From Erysipelotrichaceae bacterium (lineage in GTDB: Bacteria; Bacillota_I; Bacilli_A; Erysipelotrichales; Erysipelotrichaceae), in NCBI GenBank assembly GCA_012513225.1, contig JAAZCQ010000047.1:1-37133 (forward strand): 37,133 nucleotides of DNA. The letters run 5' to 3'. A program made the position numbers and the translations under genes. The notes beneath the pieces were generated by a model. That model made no database searches. It was given only the letters and a program-made list of their open reading frames with translations, and was not told the origin of the DNA. Below, piece after piece: positions 25,307 through 33,015 of this stretch. Every line of letters begins with the position of its first letter. Positions within the stretch are counted from its first letter, which is position 1.

Positions 25307-25534
25307 TCAATAAAATATTAGGTTTGCACCAACTGATGTTGCCACAATAAAAAGTGGCACTAAATAGTGTTTATAATCCAACTACTAGTGTGGTAAAAAC
25401 AAGAGAGAATGTAACATGGTACATATGTTGAAGTACACGAATAAAGAACATATCAATCACGAAATTTTTTGATGGCACGACCTTTTGTAAGATATTTCTT
25501 TACCTAGTAAGGATAGGAGATTCTTTTATTAAAA

Positions 25535-25646
25535 ATATTAGTGGTTGCTACAATTTAATATATATAAATACTATATTAATCAAATAAAAAAGTGTTTTAT
25601 TAAACTAACAGTAATGGATGAAATTTTTACGCATAACCACTAATAT
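25535..25646. repeat. 12-bp perfect inverted repeat, 112 bp end to end
   Basis: ATATTAGTGGTT at 25535-25546 faces AACCACTAATAT at 25635-25646. The inside is AT-rich and non-coding, with a small AATAAAA/TTTTATT hairpin near 25585. Size and form would suit a small non-autonomous element or the ends of a decayed one. No target duplication is evident to me. Confidence 0.5.
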
Positions 25647-25659
25647 AATCAGTAAACGT

Positions 25660-25688
25660 TTGACTTTTAGTCTTAATGATATTAATAT
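25660..25688 (+). promoter_or_regulatory. Promoter of the histidine operon
   Basis: TTGACT at 25660-25665 and TAATAT at 25683-25688, with ideal 17-base spacing. Transcription would begin near 25695, right at the start of the T-box leader. Confidence 0.7.
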
Positions 25689-25694
25689 TTATTC

Positions 25695-25943
25695 AAAGCA
25701 GTGATTGGAAGAGTAGGTTATTTATTGATTTATAGAGAGTTTCTACTTGGTGAAAAGAAACAATTAATAATAATTGAAACACATCCATGAGCTTAAAGAG
25801 GGAAATAGTAGTACTTTTTTACGGTAAAGAGTGTCCGTTACAACACAAGAAAATGTTAGTTTTCTATAGAGGTTGACAATAGTCAATAAATTAAGGTGGA
25901 ACCACGTGAGTTTAACTTTCGTCCTTTGGATGGAAGTTTTTTT
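25695..25943 (+). promoter_or_regulatory. T-box riboswitch leader, histidine specifier (CAC)
   Basis: tRNA-sensing transcription attenuator ahead of hisZ. Stem I motifs appear in order: GGAAGAGTA (25708-25715), AGAGAG (25734-25739), GGTGAAAA (25749-25756), GAAACACA with specifier CAC at 25780-25782, and GAGC (25789-25792). The T-box core AAGGTGGAACCACG is at 25893-25906. The terminator is ACTTTCGTCC (25915-25924) with GGATGGAAGT (25928-25937), loop TTT, then a T-run to 25943. The CGTCCTT part can instead pair with the T-box core to form the antiterminator. Uncharged tRNA-His should allow read-through. The acceptor-pairing bulge reads TGGA, which is unexpected for tRNA-His (see findings). Confidence 0.93.
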
Positions 25944-25962
25944 GTTTAAAAGGAGATCGATT

Positions 25963-27078
25963 ATGAGTAAATTTCAAATTCCAGAAGGCAGTAAAGATTT
26001 AATATTAGATGAAGCTTTAGCTAAAAAGCAACTACAAGTTAATTTAGAAAAACTATTAGATAGGTGGGGTTATAAAGAAGTTATGACACCTACTTTAGAG
26101 TATTTCACTACTTTTTTAGTTGGATTTGAAAAGATTCATGAAGAAGACCTTTATAAATTTTTTGATAAAAATGGAAGAATCTTAACAATGAGACAGGATA
26201 TGACAATACCTATTGCTAGACTTGTTTCAACTAAATTTAAAAATACTGAGCCTCCATTAAGATTAAGATATTGTGCACAAGTTTTTACAGTGTTACAAAG
26301 CTTTGCGGGTAATCAAGATGAAGAAACAGATTTAGGTGTTGAGCTTATTGGTGAACAAGAGAATAGTGCTGACTTAGAAATACTTTCTATGGCTTTTGAT
26401 ACATTAATGCTATTAGATGAAAAAAACTTAACTTTAGAATTAGGAAACATTGATTTCTTTAATGAAGCTTGTAGAAATTTAAATGCTGAAGATAAAGAAA
26501 AACTTGCAGGTTTAATAGATAATAAGTCATTAAAAGAATTGTCTGAGTTTGTTAAAGAATTAAATATAGATAAGAAAAGTCAAGATTTCTTTAATCAACT
26601 TCCTTGGCTAAATGGTGGTTTAGAGATATTGGAAGAAGCAAAAAAATATACTATAAATGATAAACAATTAGAAATACTTAATAAAATTAAATATTTAACT
26701 GATTCTTTAAGTGAGTTAGGATATAAAGATTATATTACTATTGATTTAGGTAAGGTTCCTAGACTTAATTACTATACTGGAATTATATTTGAAGGTTTTG
26801 TCTCTGGTGTAGGCCTTAGTGTTTTAAGTGGAGGAAGATATGATAATCTACTTAATAGATTTGATAGAGATTTACCTGCAATAGGATTTTCAATAAAATT
26901 AGATAGATTATTAAAAGTAATAAGTCCTAAGTTTGATTATAAAGAAAGAAAGATTGTACATTATCCTAAAGATAAAATAATTGAAGCAATTTCATTAAGT
27001 AAAAAATTAAGAGAAAATGCAATTGTTTCTCTTAATAGAAATGATGAATTAAAAAATATAGAAGTTGAGGTGATATAA
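25963..27078 (+). CDS. hisZ: ATP phosphoribosyltransferase regulatory subunit HisZ
   Basis: About 371-aa HisRS-like protein without aminoacylation activity. It binds short-form HisG and gives it histidine feedback control. Class II motifs are IPEGSKDLILDEA at the start, FLVGFEKIHEEDLYKFFDKNGR, RQDMTIPIARLV near residue 78 and SGGRYDNLLNRFD near 290. The HisRS anticodon-binding domain is absent, as expected for HisZ. I place the start at ATG 25963, which follows AGGAG at 25951-25955; a longer frame would run back through the T-box terminator and is not real. It begins the operon, and hisG starts directly after its stop. Confidence 0.94.
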   Translation: MSKFQIPEGSKDLILDEALAKKQLQVNLEKLLDRWGYKEVMTPTLEYFTTFLVGFEKIHEEDLYKFFDKNGRILTMRQDMTIPIARLVSTKFKNTEPPLRLRYCAQVFTVLQSFAGNQDEETDLGVELIGEQENSADLEILSMAFDTLMLLDEKNLTLELGNIDFFNEACRNLNAEDKEKLAGLIDNKSLKELSEFVKELNIDKKSQDFFNQLPWLNGGLEILEEAKKYTINDKQLEILNKIKYLTDSLSELGYKDYITIDLGKVPRLNYYTGIIFEGFVSGVGLSVLSGGRYDNLLNRFDRDLPAIGFSIKLDRLLKVISPKFDYKERKIVHYPKDKIIEAISLSKKLRENAIVSLNRNDELKNIEVEVI

Positions 27079-27699
27079 ATGTTAAATATAGCACTTACTA
27101 AAGGAAGACTTGAAAAACAAACTGTTCAACTTTTAAAAGAAGTTGGATATGGAGTAGAAGTATTAGATAATAAGGGTAGACAATTGGTTTTTAAAGATTC
27201 AAAGAAAGATTGTAGTTACTTTTTAGTTAAATCTAATGATTGTATCACCTATGTTTCTAGAGGTGTTGCAGATGTTGGGGTTGTTGGAAAAGATACAATA
27301 CTAGAATCTACTAATGATTTTTATGAAGTAATGGATTTAGGTTTAGGAAAATGTAAATTTATTGTAGGTTCTCTTCCAGAAAAAAATCCATATACAAAAG
27401 TTGGCCATGTTGTAATAGGAACTAAATATCCAAAGGTTGCAAAAGATTATTTTACAAGTAAGGGTATAGATGTAGAAATTGTAAAAATAGATGGATCTGT
27501 TGAACTTGGGCCTATTCTTGGCTTATGTGATGCAATAGTTGATATTATGGAAACAGGAAGTACATTAAAAGAAAATGGATTAATTGTTTTTGATGAAATA
27601 GTTGATATTAGTGCAAGAGTTATAGTTAATAAAGCAAGCTTTAAACTTAAAAGAGAAGAAATAAAACAGCTGTTAAATGATTTAAGTAAGGTGGTGTAA
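27079..27699 (+). CDS. hisG: ATP phosphoribosyltransferase, short-form catalytic subunit
   Basis: 206-aa HisG of the short class, which needs HisZ. It condenses ATP with PRPP to phosphoribosyl-ATP, the first step of histidine synthesis. Visible motifs are MLNIALTKGRLEKQT at the start, RGVADVGVVGKDTI near residue 75, and the PRPP-binding stretch IVDIMETGSTLKENGL near 152. Lacks the C-terminal regulatory domain of long HisG. The ATG is the base after the hisZ stop, and a GAGGTGAT site is within the hisZ end. Confidence 0.95.
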   Translation: MLNIALTKGRLEKQTVQLLKEVGYGVEVLDNKGRQLVFKDSKKDCSYFLVKSNDCITYVSRGVADVGVVGKDTILESTNDFYEVMDLGLGKCKFIVGSLPEKNPYTKVGHVVIGTKYPKVAKDYFTSKGIDVEIVKIDGSVELGPILGLCDAIVDIMETGSTLKENGLIVFDEIVDISARVIVNKASFKLKREEIKQLLNDLSKVV

Positions 27700-27701
27700 A
27701 T

Positions 27702-28979
27702 ATGCTTAAAGAGTTAAAAAACATTGATGAATTTGAAAGTTATTTAAGAGATAGAGAAGTAGAATCTTCTAGTGAAGTAGTAAAGTCAGTTATAGATATA
27801 ATTGATGAAGTTAAAAAAAATAAAGATAAGGCTTTAATTGAATATACTGAAAAATTTGATGGTGTAAAACTAGATAATATAAAAGTAAGTAAAGAAGAAA
27901 TAGAAGAAGCTTATAATTTAGTTGATAAAGATTTTTTAATTGCGATGAATGAAGCGATGAAAAATATTGAAGAATTTCATAAAAAACAAGTAAAAGAAGG
28001 TTATGAAATTGTAAAAGAAGATAATGTATATCTAGGACAAAGAGTACTACCTTTAGAAAAAGTTGGTGTTTATGTTCCTGGTGGTACTGCTGCATATCCT
28101 TCAAGTGTTTTAATGAATGTTATTCCAGCTAAAATTGCAGGAGTAAAAAAGATAGTTATGACTACTCCACCAAGTAAGGATAATAGAATTAATCCTTATA
28201 TATTAGCAACTGCTAAACTTGTTGGAATAGATACAATTTATAAGGTTGGAGGTGCACAAGCTGTCGCTGCTCTTGCCTATGGTACAGAAACAGTGATGAA
28301 GGTAGATAAGATTGTTGGACCTGGAAATACATATGTTGCTAATGCGAAAAAATTGGTATATGGAAAAGTAGATATTGATATGATTGCTGGCCCTAGTGAG
28401 ATACTTGTAATTGCTGATGAAAATGCTGATCCTGTATATGTTGCTAGTGATTTAATATCTCAAGCTGAACATGATGTAAATGCAAGTTCTATTTTACTTA
28501 CTACATCTTGTGAACTATTAGAAGAAGTAAATAAAGAATTAGTTAAACAAAGCTTTGTCTTAGCTAGAAAAGATATAATAATAAAATCATTAGAAAATTA
28601 TGGAGTTTCCATGATTTTAGATAGTATAGAAGAGTGTATTAATGTAAGTAATCAAATAGCGCCTGAACATTTAGAATTAATGGTAGAAAATCCAAAATCG
28701 TATTTAGATTTAATAGAAAATGCAGGAAGTGTTTTTCTAGGTTATACAACGTGTGAATCTATTGGGGATTATTTTGGTGGTACTAATCATGTACTACCTA
28801 CTAATGGAACAGCAAGATTTTATTCAGCATTAAATGTTGATAATTATACTAAGAAATCTTCTTATATACATTATTCAAAAGAGGCACTTGATAAAGTGGG
28901 TGATATGATTATTAATATAGCAAACCACGAAGGTTTACATGGTCATGCTAATGCTGTTAAAGTGAGGATGAAAAAATGA
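27702..28979 (+). CDS. hisD: Histidinol dehydrogenase
   Basis: 425-aa zinc enzyme that performs the last two oxidations, from L-histidinol to histidine, with NAD. Signatures are GQRVLPLEKVGVYVPGGTA near residue 110, VGGAQAVAALAYGT near 182, KIVGPGNTYVANAKKLV, AGPSEILVIAD near 230, SQAEHD near 255 and the C-terminal HEGLHGHANAVKVR. Length is normal. It starts 2 bases after hisG with a GGTGGTG-type site and overlaps hisC by 4 bases (ATGA). Confidence 0.95.
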   Translation: MLKELKNIDEFESYLRDREVESSSEVVKSVIDIIDEVKKNKDKALIEYTEKFDGVKLDNIKVSKEEIEEAYNLVDKDFLIAMNEAMKNIEEFHKKQVKEGYEIVKEDNVYLGQRVLPLEKVGVYVPGGTAAYPSSVLMNVIPAKIAGVKKIVMTTPPSKDNRINPYILATAKLVGIDTIYKVGGAQAVAALAYGTETVMKVDKIVGPGNTYVANAKKLVYGKVDIDMIAGPSEILVIADENADPVYVASDLISQAEHDVNASSILLTTSCELLEEVNKELVKQSFVLARKDIIIKSLENYGVSMILDSIEECINVSNQIAPEHLELMVENPKSYLDLIENAGSVFLGYTTCESIGDYFGGTNHVLPTNGTARFYSALNVDNYTKKSSYIHYSKEALDKVGDMIINIANHEGLHGHANAVKVRMKK

Positions 28980-30007
28980 AAACAATAGATAGTTATCAAG
29001 TAAATAATGCAAGTAGGATAGTTTTAAATGCTAATGAAAGCTATAAAAATCTTCCGGATGCCATTGTTGATGAAATAAAAGAGAATTTTGATAAAATTAT
29101 TTATAATAGATATCCTGATAATAGTGCAAAAGTACTTAGTGAAGCCTATTTTGAAGTTTTTAATATCAGTGAAGATAATGTTATGTTTGGTAATGGATCT
29201 GATGAAATGCTTGGTTTAATAATTGGTTTAAACATAAAAAAAGGTAAAAAATTATATACTTTAAAACCGGATTTTAGTATGTTTGATTATTATGCAACAT
29301 TTCATGAAGGAAGTGTAATTAAGTATCAAATTGATTTAGATAAAGGTTTTAATGTTTTAGATTTTATTGAAAATGGAAAGAAAGAAAATGTTTCTATGAT
29401 TTTATTTTCTAATCCAAATAATCCTACTGGTAATTTAATTAGCAGTGATGATATAAAAATAATATTAAATGAATTTAAAGATATTCCTGTTGTAATAGAT
29501 GAAGCATATGGCGAATTTAGTAATAGTACTATGATGTATGAAATATATAATTATCCTAATTTATATGTGACTAAAACATTATCAAAAGCATATGGTGTTG
29601 CTGGTATTAGACTTGGAATGATTTTATCTAATAGTGAAAATATAAAGAATCTGAAAGAGATGAAAGTACCTTATAATGTAAATAGTATTACACAGTATAT
29701 TGGTAGTATTATAATAAAACATAAAAAAGAGACAGATGAATATATCAAAGAGATTATTGAAAGAAGAGAAAAGTTTTATAATAACTTAATTAGTAGAAAT
29801 TATGATGATTTAACTATATACAAATCTTTTTCAAACTTTATTTATTTTAAATCTAAATTAAAATCTGAATTAATTTCTAATTTTGAAGAAAATGGAATTT
29901 CAATAAGAAATTTTAATGATGATAGCTTTAGAATTACTATTGGAAGTGAAGAAGAAATGGAAGAAGTATTAAATATAATTGATTATACTTATGGAGGAAG
30001 CATATGA
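28976..30007 (+). CDS. hisC: Histidinol-phosphate aminotransferase
   Basis: 343-aa pyridoxal-phosphate enzyme of aminotransferase fold type I that makes L-histidinol phosphate from imidazole acetol phosphate. Features: LNANESYKNLPDAI near residue 18, YPDNSAKVLSEA near 44, NGSDEMLGLII near 73, SNPNNPTGN near 145, VVIDEAYGEF near 172, and the PLP lysine in TKTLSKAYGVAGIRLG near 200. Length is normal. Four-base overlaps with hisD and hisB show tight coupling. Confidence 0.95.
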   Translation: MKTIDSYQVNNASRIVLNANESYKNLPDAIVDEIKENFDKIIYNRYPDNSAKVLSEAYFEVFNISEDNVMFGNGSDEMLGLIIGLNIKKGKKLYTLKPDFSMFDYYATFHEGSVIKYQIDLDKGFNVLDFIENGKKENVSMILFSNPNNPTGNLISSDDIKIILNEFKDIPVVIDEAYGEFSNSTMMYEIYNYPNLYVTKTLSKAYGVAGIRLGMILSNSENIKNLKEMKVPYNVNSITQYIGSIIIKHKKETDEYIKEIIERREKFYNNLISRNYDDLTIYKSFSNFIYFKSKLKSELISNFEENGISIRNFNDDSFRITIGSEEEMEEVLNIIDYTYGGSI

Positions 30008-30582
30008 GAAAATCAAGTTTAGAAAGAAATACAAAAGAAACACAAATAAAGATAAGCATTGACTTAGATAGTAATGAAAATAGTAGTATAAATACTGGTA
30101 TTGGTTTTTTTGACCATATGCTTACATTATTTGCATTTCACAGTAAATTTAGTTTGAATATTGAAGCTAAAGGAGACTTATATGTAGATGATCATCATCT
30201 TATAGAAGATACAGGGATCTTACTTGGTATTGCATTTAAAGAAGCTATTGGTGATAAAAAAGGAATCAATAGGTATGGTTCTTCTAGAGTTGTAATGGAT
30301 GAGGCATTAGCTCAAGTAGATTTAGATTTATCTAATAGAGGTTATCTTGTGTTTAATGTTGATTTTACTAGAGAAGAAATTAATGGCTTTTCTTTAGAAA
30401 TGGTTAAAGAATTTATGTATGCATTTGCGATTAATAGCGGTACTACATTACATATAAATTTATTATATGGAGATAATAATCACCATAAGGTTGAAGCTAT
30501 TTTTAAAAGCTTAGGTAAAGCACTTAATAAATCAGTAGAAGTTGTGGATGATAGATTACCTAGTACTAAAGGAGTTTTATAA
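30004..30582 (+). CDS. hisB: Imidazoleglycerol-phosphate dehydratase
   Basis: 192-aa monofunctional IGP dehydratase. It has the two manganese-binding repeats: GFFDHMLTLFAFH near residue 34 with DDHHLIEDTGILLG near 64, and MVKEFMYAFAINSG plus NNHHKVEAIFKSLGKAL near 160. There is no fused histidinol-phosphatase domain, so that step needs another enzyme, probably the HisJ-like protein at 34948-35763. A 45-base gap with no gene follows, at the place where hisH is usually found. Confidence 0.95.
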   Translation: MRKSSLERNTKETQIKISIDLDSNENSSINTGIGFFDHMLTLFAFHSKFSLNIEAKGDLYVDDHHLIEDTGILLGIAFKEAIGDKKGINRYGSSRVVMDEALAQVDLDLSNRGYLVFNVDFTREEINGFSLEMVKEFMYAFAINSGTTLHINLLYGDNNHHKVEAIFKSLGKALNKSVEVVDDRLPSTKGVL

Positions 30583-30627
30583 TAAGTATTTGGTACTAAT
30601 ATTTATATAAAAAAAGGAGTTAATCAT

Positions 30628-31341
30628 ATGAAGATAATACCAGCGATAGATATTATTGAAAATAAACCTGTTAGGTTATATCAGGGTGATTATAATAAAA
30701 AAACAGTAGTTGGCACTAGTGTTTTAGATATAGCAAAACAATTTGAAAATGAAGGTGCTAAATATTTACATGTAGTAGATTTAGATGGAGCAAAATCTGG
30801 TTCCTTAATTAACAATGAGTTGATCCTTGATATTGTAAAAACTACTAATTTAAAAGTAGATGTTGGTGGTGGAATTAGAAGTATGAATACTATTGATTAC
30901 TATCTTAATAATGGTGTTGATAAAATAACTTTAGGAACTGCAGCAATTCAAGACAAAGAACTATTATTATCAGCTATAGAAAAATATGGTGATAGAATAA
31001 TTGTTGGTGTAGATTGTAGAAATGAAATGCTTTGCGTTTCTGGTTGGACAAATGAAGAAAATGTTCATTATTTAGATTTTGTTAAAGATTTAATAGGTAT
31101 TAATGTTAAAACAATTATATTTACTGATATTAGCAAAGATGGAACTTTAGAAGGACCTAATTATAAGATGCTTGAAAAACTAAGAAAATTATATCCTTAT
31201 GAAATAATTGCGAGTGGAGGCATAAAAGATATTTCACATATTGAAGAACTAGTTAGAATGAATATTGATGGTGCAATTACTGGTAAAGCAATGTATGAAA
31301 AAACGTTGAGTTTAAAGGAAGCTATTAAAGTTGGAGGCTAA
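30628..31341 (+). CDS. hisA: ProFAR isomerase HisA
   Basis: 237-aa TIM-barrel isomerase acting on ProFAR. The catalytic aspartate is Asp8 in IIPAIDIIENKPVRLYQG. VDLDGAKSG near residue 50, VDVGGGIRS near 76 and IFTDISKDGTLEGPN near 168 carry the phosphate sites and second catalytic aspartate. AAAAAGGAG is 7 bases before ATG. It comes right after a 45-base gap; hisF follows 1 base after its stop. Confidence 0.95.
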   Translation: MKIIPAIDIIENKPVRLYQGDYNKKTVVGTSVLDIAKQFENEGAKYLHVVDLDGAKSGSLINNELILDIVKTTNLKVDVGGGIRSMNTIDYYLNNGVDKITLGTAAIQDKELLLSAIEKYGDRIIVGVDCRNEMLCVSGWTNEENVHYLDFVKDLIGINVKTIIFTDISKDGTLEGPNYKMLEKLRKLYPYEIIASGGIKDISHIEELVRMNIDGAITGKAMYEKTLSLKEAIKVGG

Positions 31342-31342
31342 T

Positions 31343-32098
31343 ATGAACTATAAAAGAATAATTCCTTGTTTAGATGTAAAAGATGGAAAAGTTGTTAAAG
31401 GTGTTAATTTTGTAGGGTTAAAAGAAGTGGGAGAACCTTGTGATTTAGCAAAAAAATATAATATGCAAGGTGCAGATGAACTTGTACTTCTTGATATTAC
31501 TGCAAGTTATGAAAATAGAGATACAATGCTTGATGTTGTAGAAAAAGTAGCAAAAGAAATTTCTATTCCTTTTACAGTAGGTGGTGGAATTAGAACAATA
31601 AAAGACATAAAAGAAACTCTTAAAGCAGGAGCAAATAAGGTTTCTCTTGGTTCAATAATAGTTAAGAATCCTGATTTAATAAATGAAGCTAGTAAGATTT
31701 TTGGCAGTAAGTGTATAGTTGCAGCAATAGATGTAAAAAAACAAGGTGAGTCTTGGAATGTATATATTAATGGTGGAAGAGTAGATACTAAAAAAGATGT
31801 GTTAGAATGGATACAAGAAGTAATACAAAGAGGAGTAGGTGAAATACTATTAACTAGTATGGATGCTGATGGTACAAAAGATGGTTATGATATAGAGCTG
31901 TTAAAAAAGGCGAAAGAAATTTGTACTGTTCCTTTAATAGCTTCTGGTGGTTGTGGAAGCTTGAAGGATTTTATTGATGTATTTAAGGAAGATGTTGCAG
32001 ATGCAGCATTAGCTGCTTCCTTATTTCATTATGATGAACTAAGTGTAGAGCAGGTAAAAAAGGCACTTAAAGAAAATGGAATAAATGTAAAATTATGA
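31343..32098 (+). CDS. hisF: Imidazole glycerol-phosphate synthase cyclase subunit HisF
   Basis: 251-aa TIM-barrel synthase. It closes the imidazole ring and releases AICAR, using ammonia normally supplied by HisH. Catalytic residues lie in [16 protein letters not shown] (Asp near 11) and [14 protein letters not shown] (Asp near 171); FTVGGGIRT and IASGGCGS bind phosphate. The ATG at 31343 follows GGAGG at 31333-31337, whereas an in-frame TTG at 31331 would precede that site. No hisH is found beside it. The stop overlaps hisI by 4 bases. Confidence 0.95.
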   Translation: MNYKRIIPCLDVKDGKVVKGVNFVGLKEVGEPCDLAKKYNMQGADELVLLDITASYENRDTMLDVVEKVAKEISIPFTVGGGIRTIKDIKETLKAGANKVSLGSIIVKNPDLINEASKIFGSKCIVAAIDVKKQGESWNVYINGGRVDTKKDVLEWIQEVIQRGVGEILLTSMDADGTKDGYDIELLKKAKEICTVPLIASGGCGSLKDFIDVFKEDVADAALAASLFHYDELSVEQVKKALKENGINVKL

Positions 32099-32427
32099 AT
32101 ATAGATGATATAAATTTTGATAAGGGTAATGGACTTATACCATGCATAGTTCAAGAAGAGGGTAGTAAGGATGTATTAATGCTTGCGTATATGAATAGAG
32201 AATCATTAGAATATACAATTAAAAATAAATTGGCTTGTTATTACTCTAGAAGTAGAAAATCTTTATGGGTAAAAGGAGAAACATCAAATCATTACCAGCA
32301 TGTAAAAGAAATATATTTAGATTGTGATGAGGATACTATTTTATTAATAGTGAAACAAGATGGTGCTGCTTGTCATACAGGAAGTCACAGTTGCTTTTTT
32401 AGGAGATTAGAATATGAAGGAAATTAA
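32095..32427 (+). CDS. hisI: Phosphoribosyl-AMP cyclohydrolase
   Basis: 110-aa PRA-CH enzyme that opens the adenine ring of PR-AMP. The metal motifs LDCDEDT near residue 80 and the zinc cysteines of [13 protein letters not shown] near 92-101 are present, as are [11 protein letters not shown] near 28 and [13 protein letters not shown] near 48. It is monofunctional: PR-ATP pyrophosphatase is encoded by the next gene, which overlaps it by 14 bases. Confidence 0.95.
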   Translation: MNIDDINFDKGNGLIPCIVQEEGSKDVLMLAYMNRESLEYTIKNKLACYYSRSRKSLWVKGETSNHYQHVKEIYLDCDEDTILLIVKQDGAACHTGSHSCFFRRLEYEGN

Positions 32428-32737
32428 TAATTTATACAATGTTATAAAAGATAGAAAAAATAATCCTCGAGAAGGATCATATACAACATATTTATTTGAG
32501 AAAGGCATTGAAAAGATTTTAAAAAAATATGGTGAAGAGTCAATAGAAGTAGTTATTGCTTCATTAAAAGATAGTAAAGAAGATATTATACTTGAAGTTG
32601 GTGATGTACTTTATCATTTAATGGTTTTATTAGTTGAAAAAGGTATTACTTTAGAAGAAATTGATGAAGAAATTTATAAGAGAAGTTTAAAAACGAATAA
32701 TCTAAAAGCTGAAAGAAAGCCTATAGAAAATTTATAA
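32414..32737 (+). CDS. hisE: Phosphoribosyl-ATP pyrophosphatase
   Basis: 107-aa MazG-like pyrophosphohydrolase that converts PR-ATP to PR-AMP, step two of the pathway. [19 protein letters not shown] near residue 19, [11 protein letters not shown] near 40 and the magnesium-binding [13 protein letters not shown] near 61 are typical. The gene ends the operon and overlaps hisI. No strong terminator follows directly; the T-rich 32738-32812 stretch is AT-only and a hairpin terminator appears only at 32969. Confidence 0.93.
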   Translation: MKEINNLYNVIKDRKNNPREGSYTTYLFEKGIEKILKKYGEESIEVVIASLKDSKEDIILEVGDVLYHLMVLLVEKGITLEEIDEEIYKRSLKTNNLKAERKPIENL

Positions 32738-32812
32738 TTGCTTTCTTTTATTGAAATATTTTTTATATTTTTAAACAATTAAATTAATGTAATTTTATTT
32801 TAATATACTTTA

Positions 32813-32840
32813 TTGACATTTGATTTTTAGGGTGTTAAAT
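32813..32840 (+). promoter_or_regulatory. Promoter of the mgtE leader
   Basis: A perfect TTGACA at 32813-32818 and TTAAAT at 32835-32840, spaced 16 bases. Transcription would start near 32847, immediately before the structured leader. Confidence 0.65.
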
Positions 32841-32846
32841 TGATAA

Positions 32847-32998
32847 AGGACTGTAGATGAAAGGGGCTGATTAATAATGGATGAATTGCCGAGTTACAAT
32901 AAATTATTAATAGTTTCTAGGATAATACAGTATCAATACTAAAGATATATTTCTTATTCTTCTTTTTAAAAACTGTCTTGTCTTAGATAGTTTTTTTG
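32847..32998 (+). promoter_or_regulatory. Structured mgtE leader, candidate metal-responsive riboswitch
   Basis: About 150-base leader between its own promoter and mgtE. ACTGTA (32850-32855) can pair with TACAGT (32926-32931), enclosing ATTAATAAT (32870-32878) paired with ATTATTAAT (32903-32911). Single-stranded stretches GATGAAAGGGGCTG and GAATTGCCGAGTTACA remain. A full terminator follows at 32969-32997. ACAGT (32927-32931) is also complementary to ACTGT (32972-32976) in the terminator's left arm, so the closing stem and an antiterminator would be exclusive. I do not see the M-box consensus. Class unknown; switch behaviour is inference. Confidence 0.55.
32969..32997 (+). terminator. Attenuator-type terminator directly before the mgtE RBS
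   Basis: AAAACTGTCT at 32969-32978 pairs with AGATAGTTTT at 32985-32994 (one G-U) around a 6-base loop, with a T-run to 32997. The ribosome site AAAGGAG starts only 4 bases later, a placement typical of leader attenuators rather than of ordinary gene ends. Confidence 0.85.
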
Positions 32999-33015
32999 CG
33001 AAAGGAGATACAGTA

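Noticed and set aside
25321-25534. Remains of an IS3 OrfA or the integrase core
   Set aside because: I translated both strands by eye and found only broken frames with no DDE or helix-turn-helix motif.
25873-25962. Longer hisZ N-terminus starting at TTG 25873
   Set aside because: That frame translates the T-box core and terminator; the ATG at 25963 has a proper AGGAG and begins with the conserved HisZ start.
30004-30582. Bifunctional HisB with phosphatase domain
   Set aside because: At 192 aa it contains only the dehydratase domain and no HAD motif.
32847-32998. M-box (ykoK) magnesium riboswitch
   Set aside because: The expected GGTGAGGCTCCT-type core and other conserved M-box blocks are not in the leader, so I only call it an unclassified structured leader.
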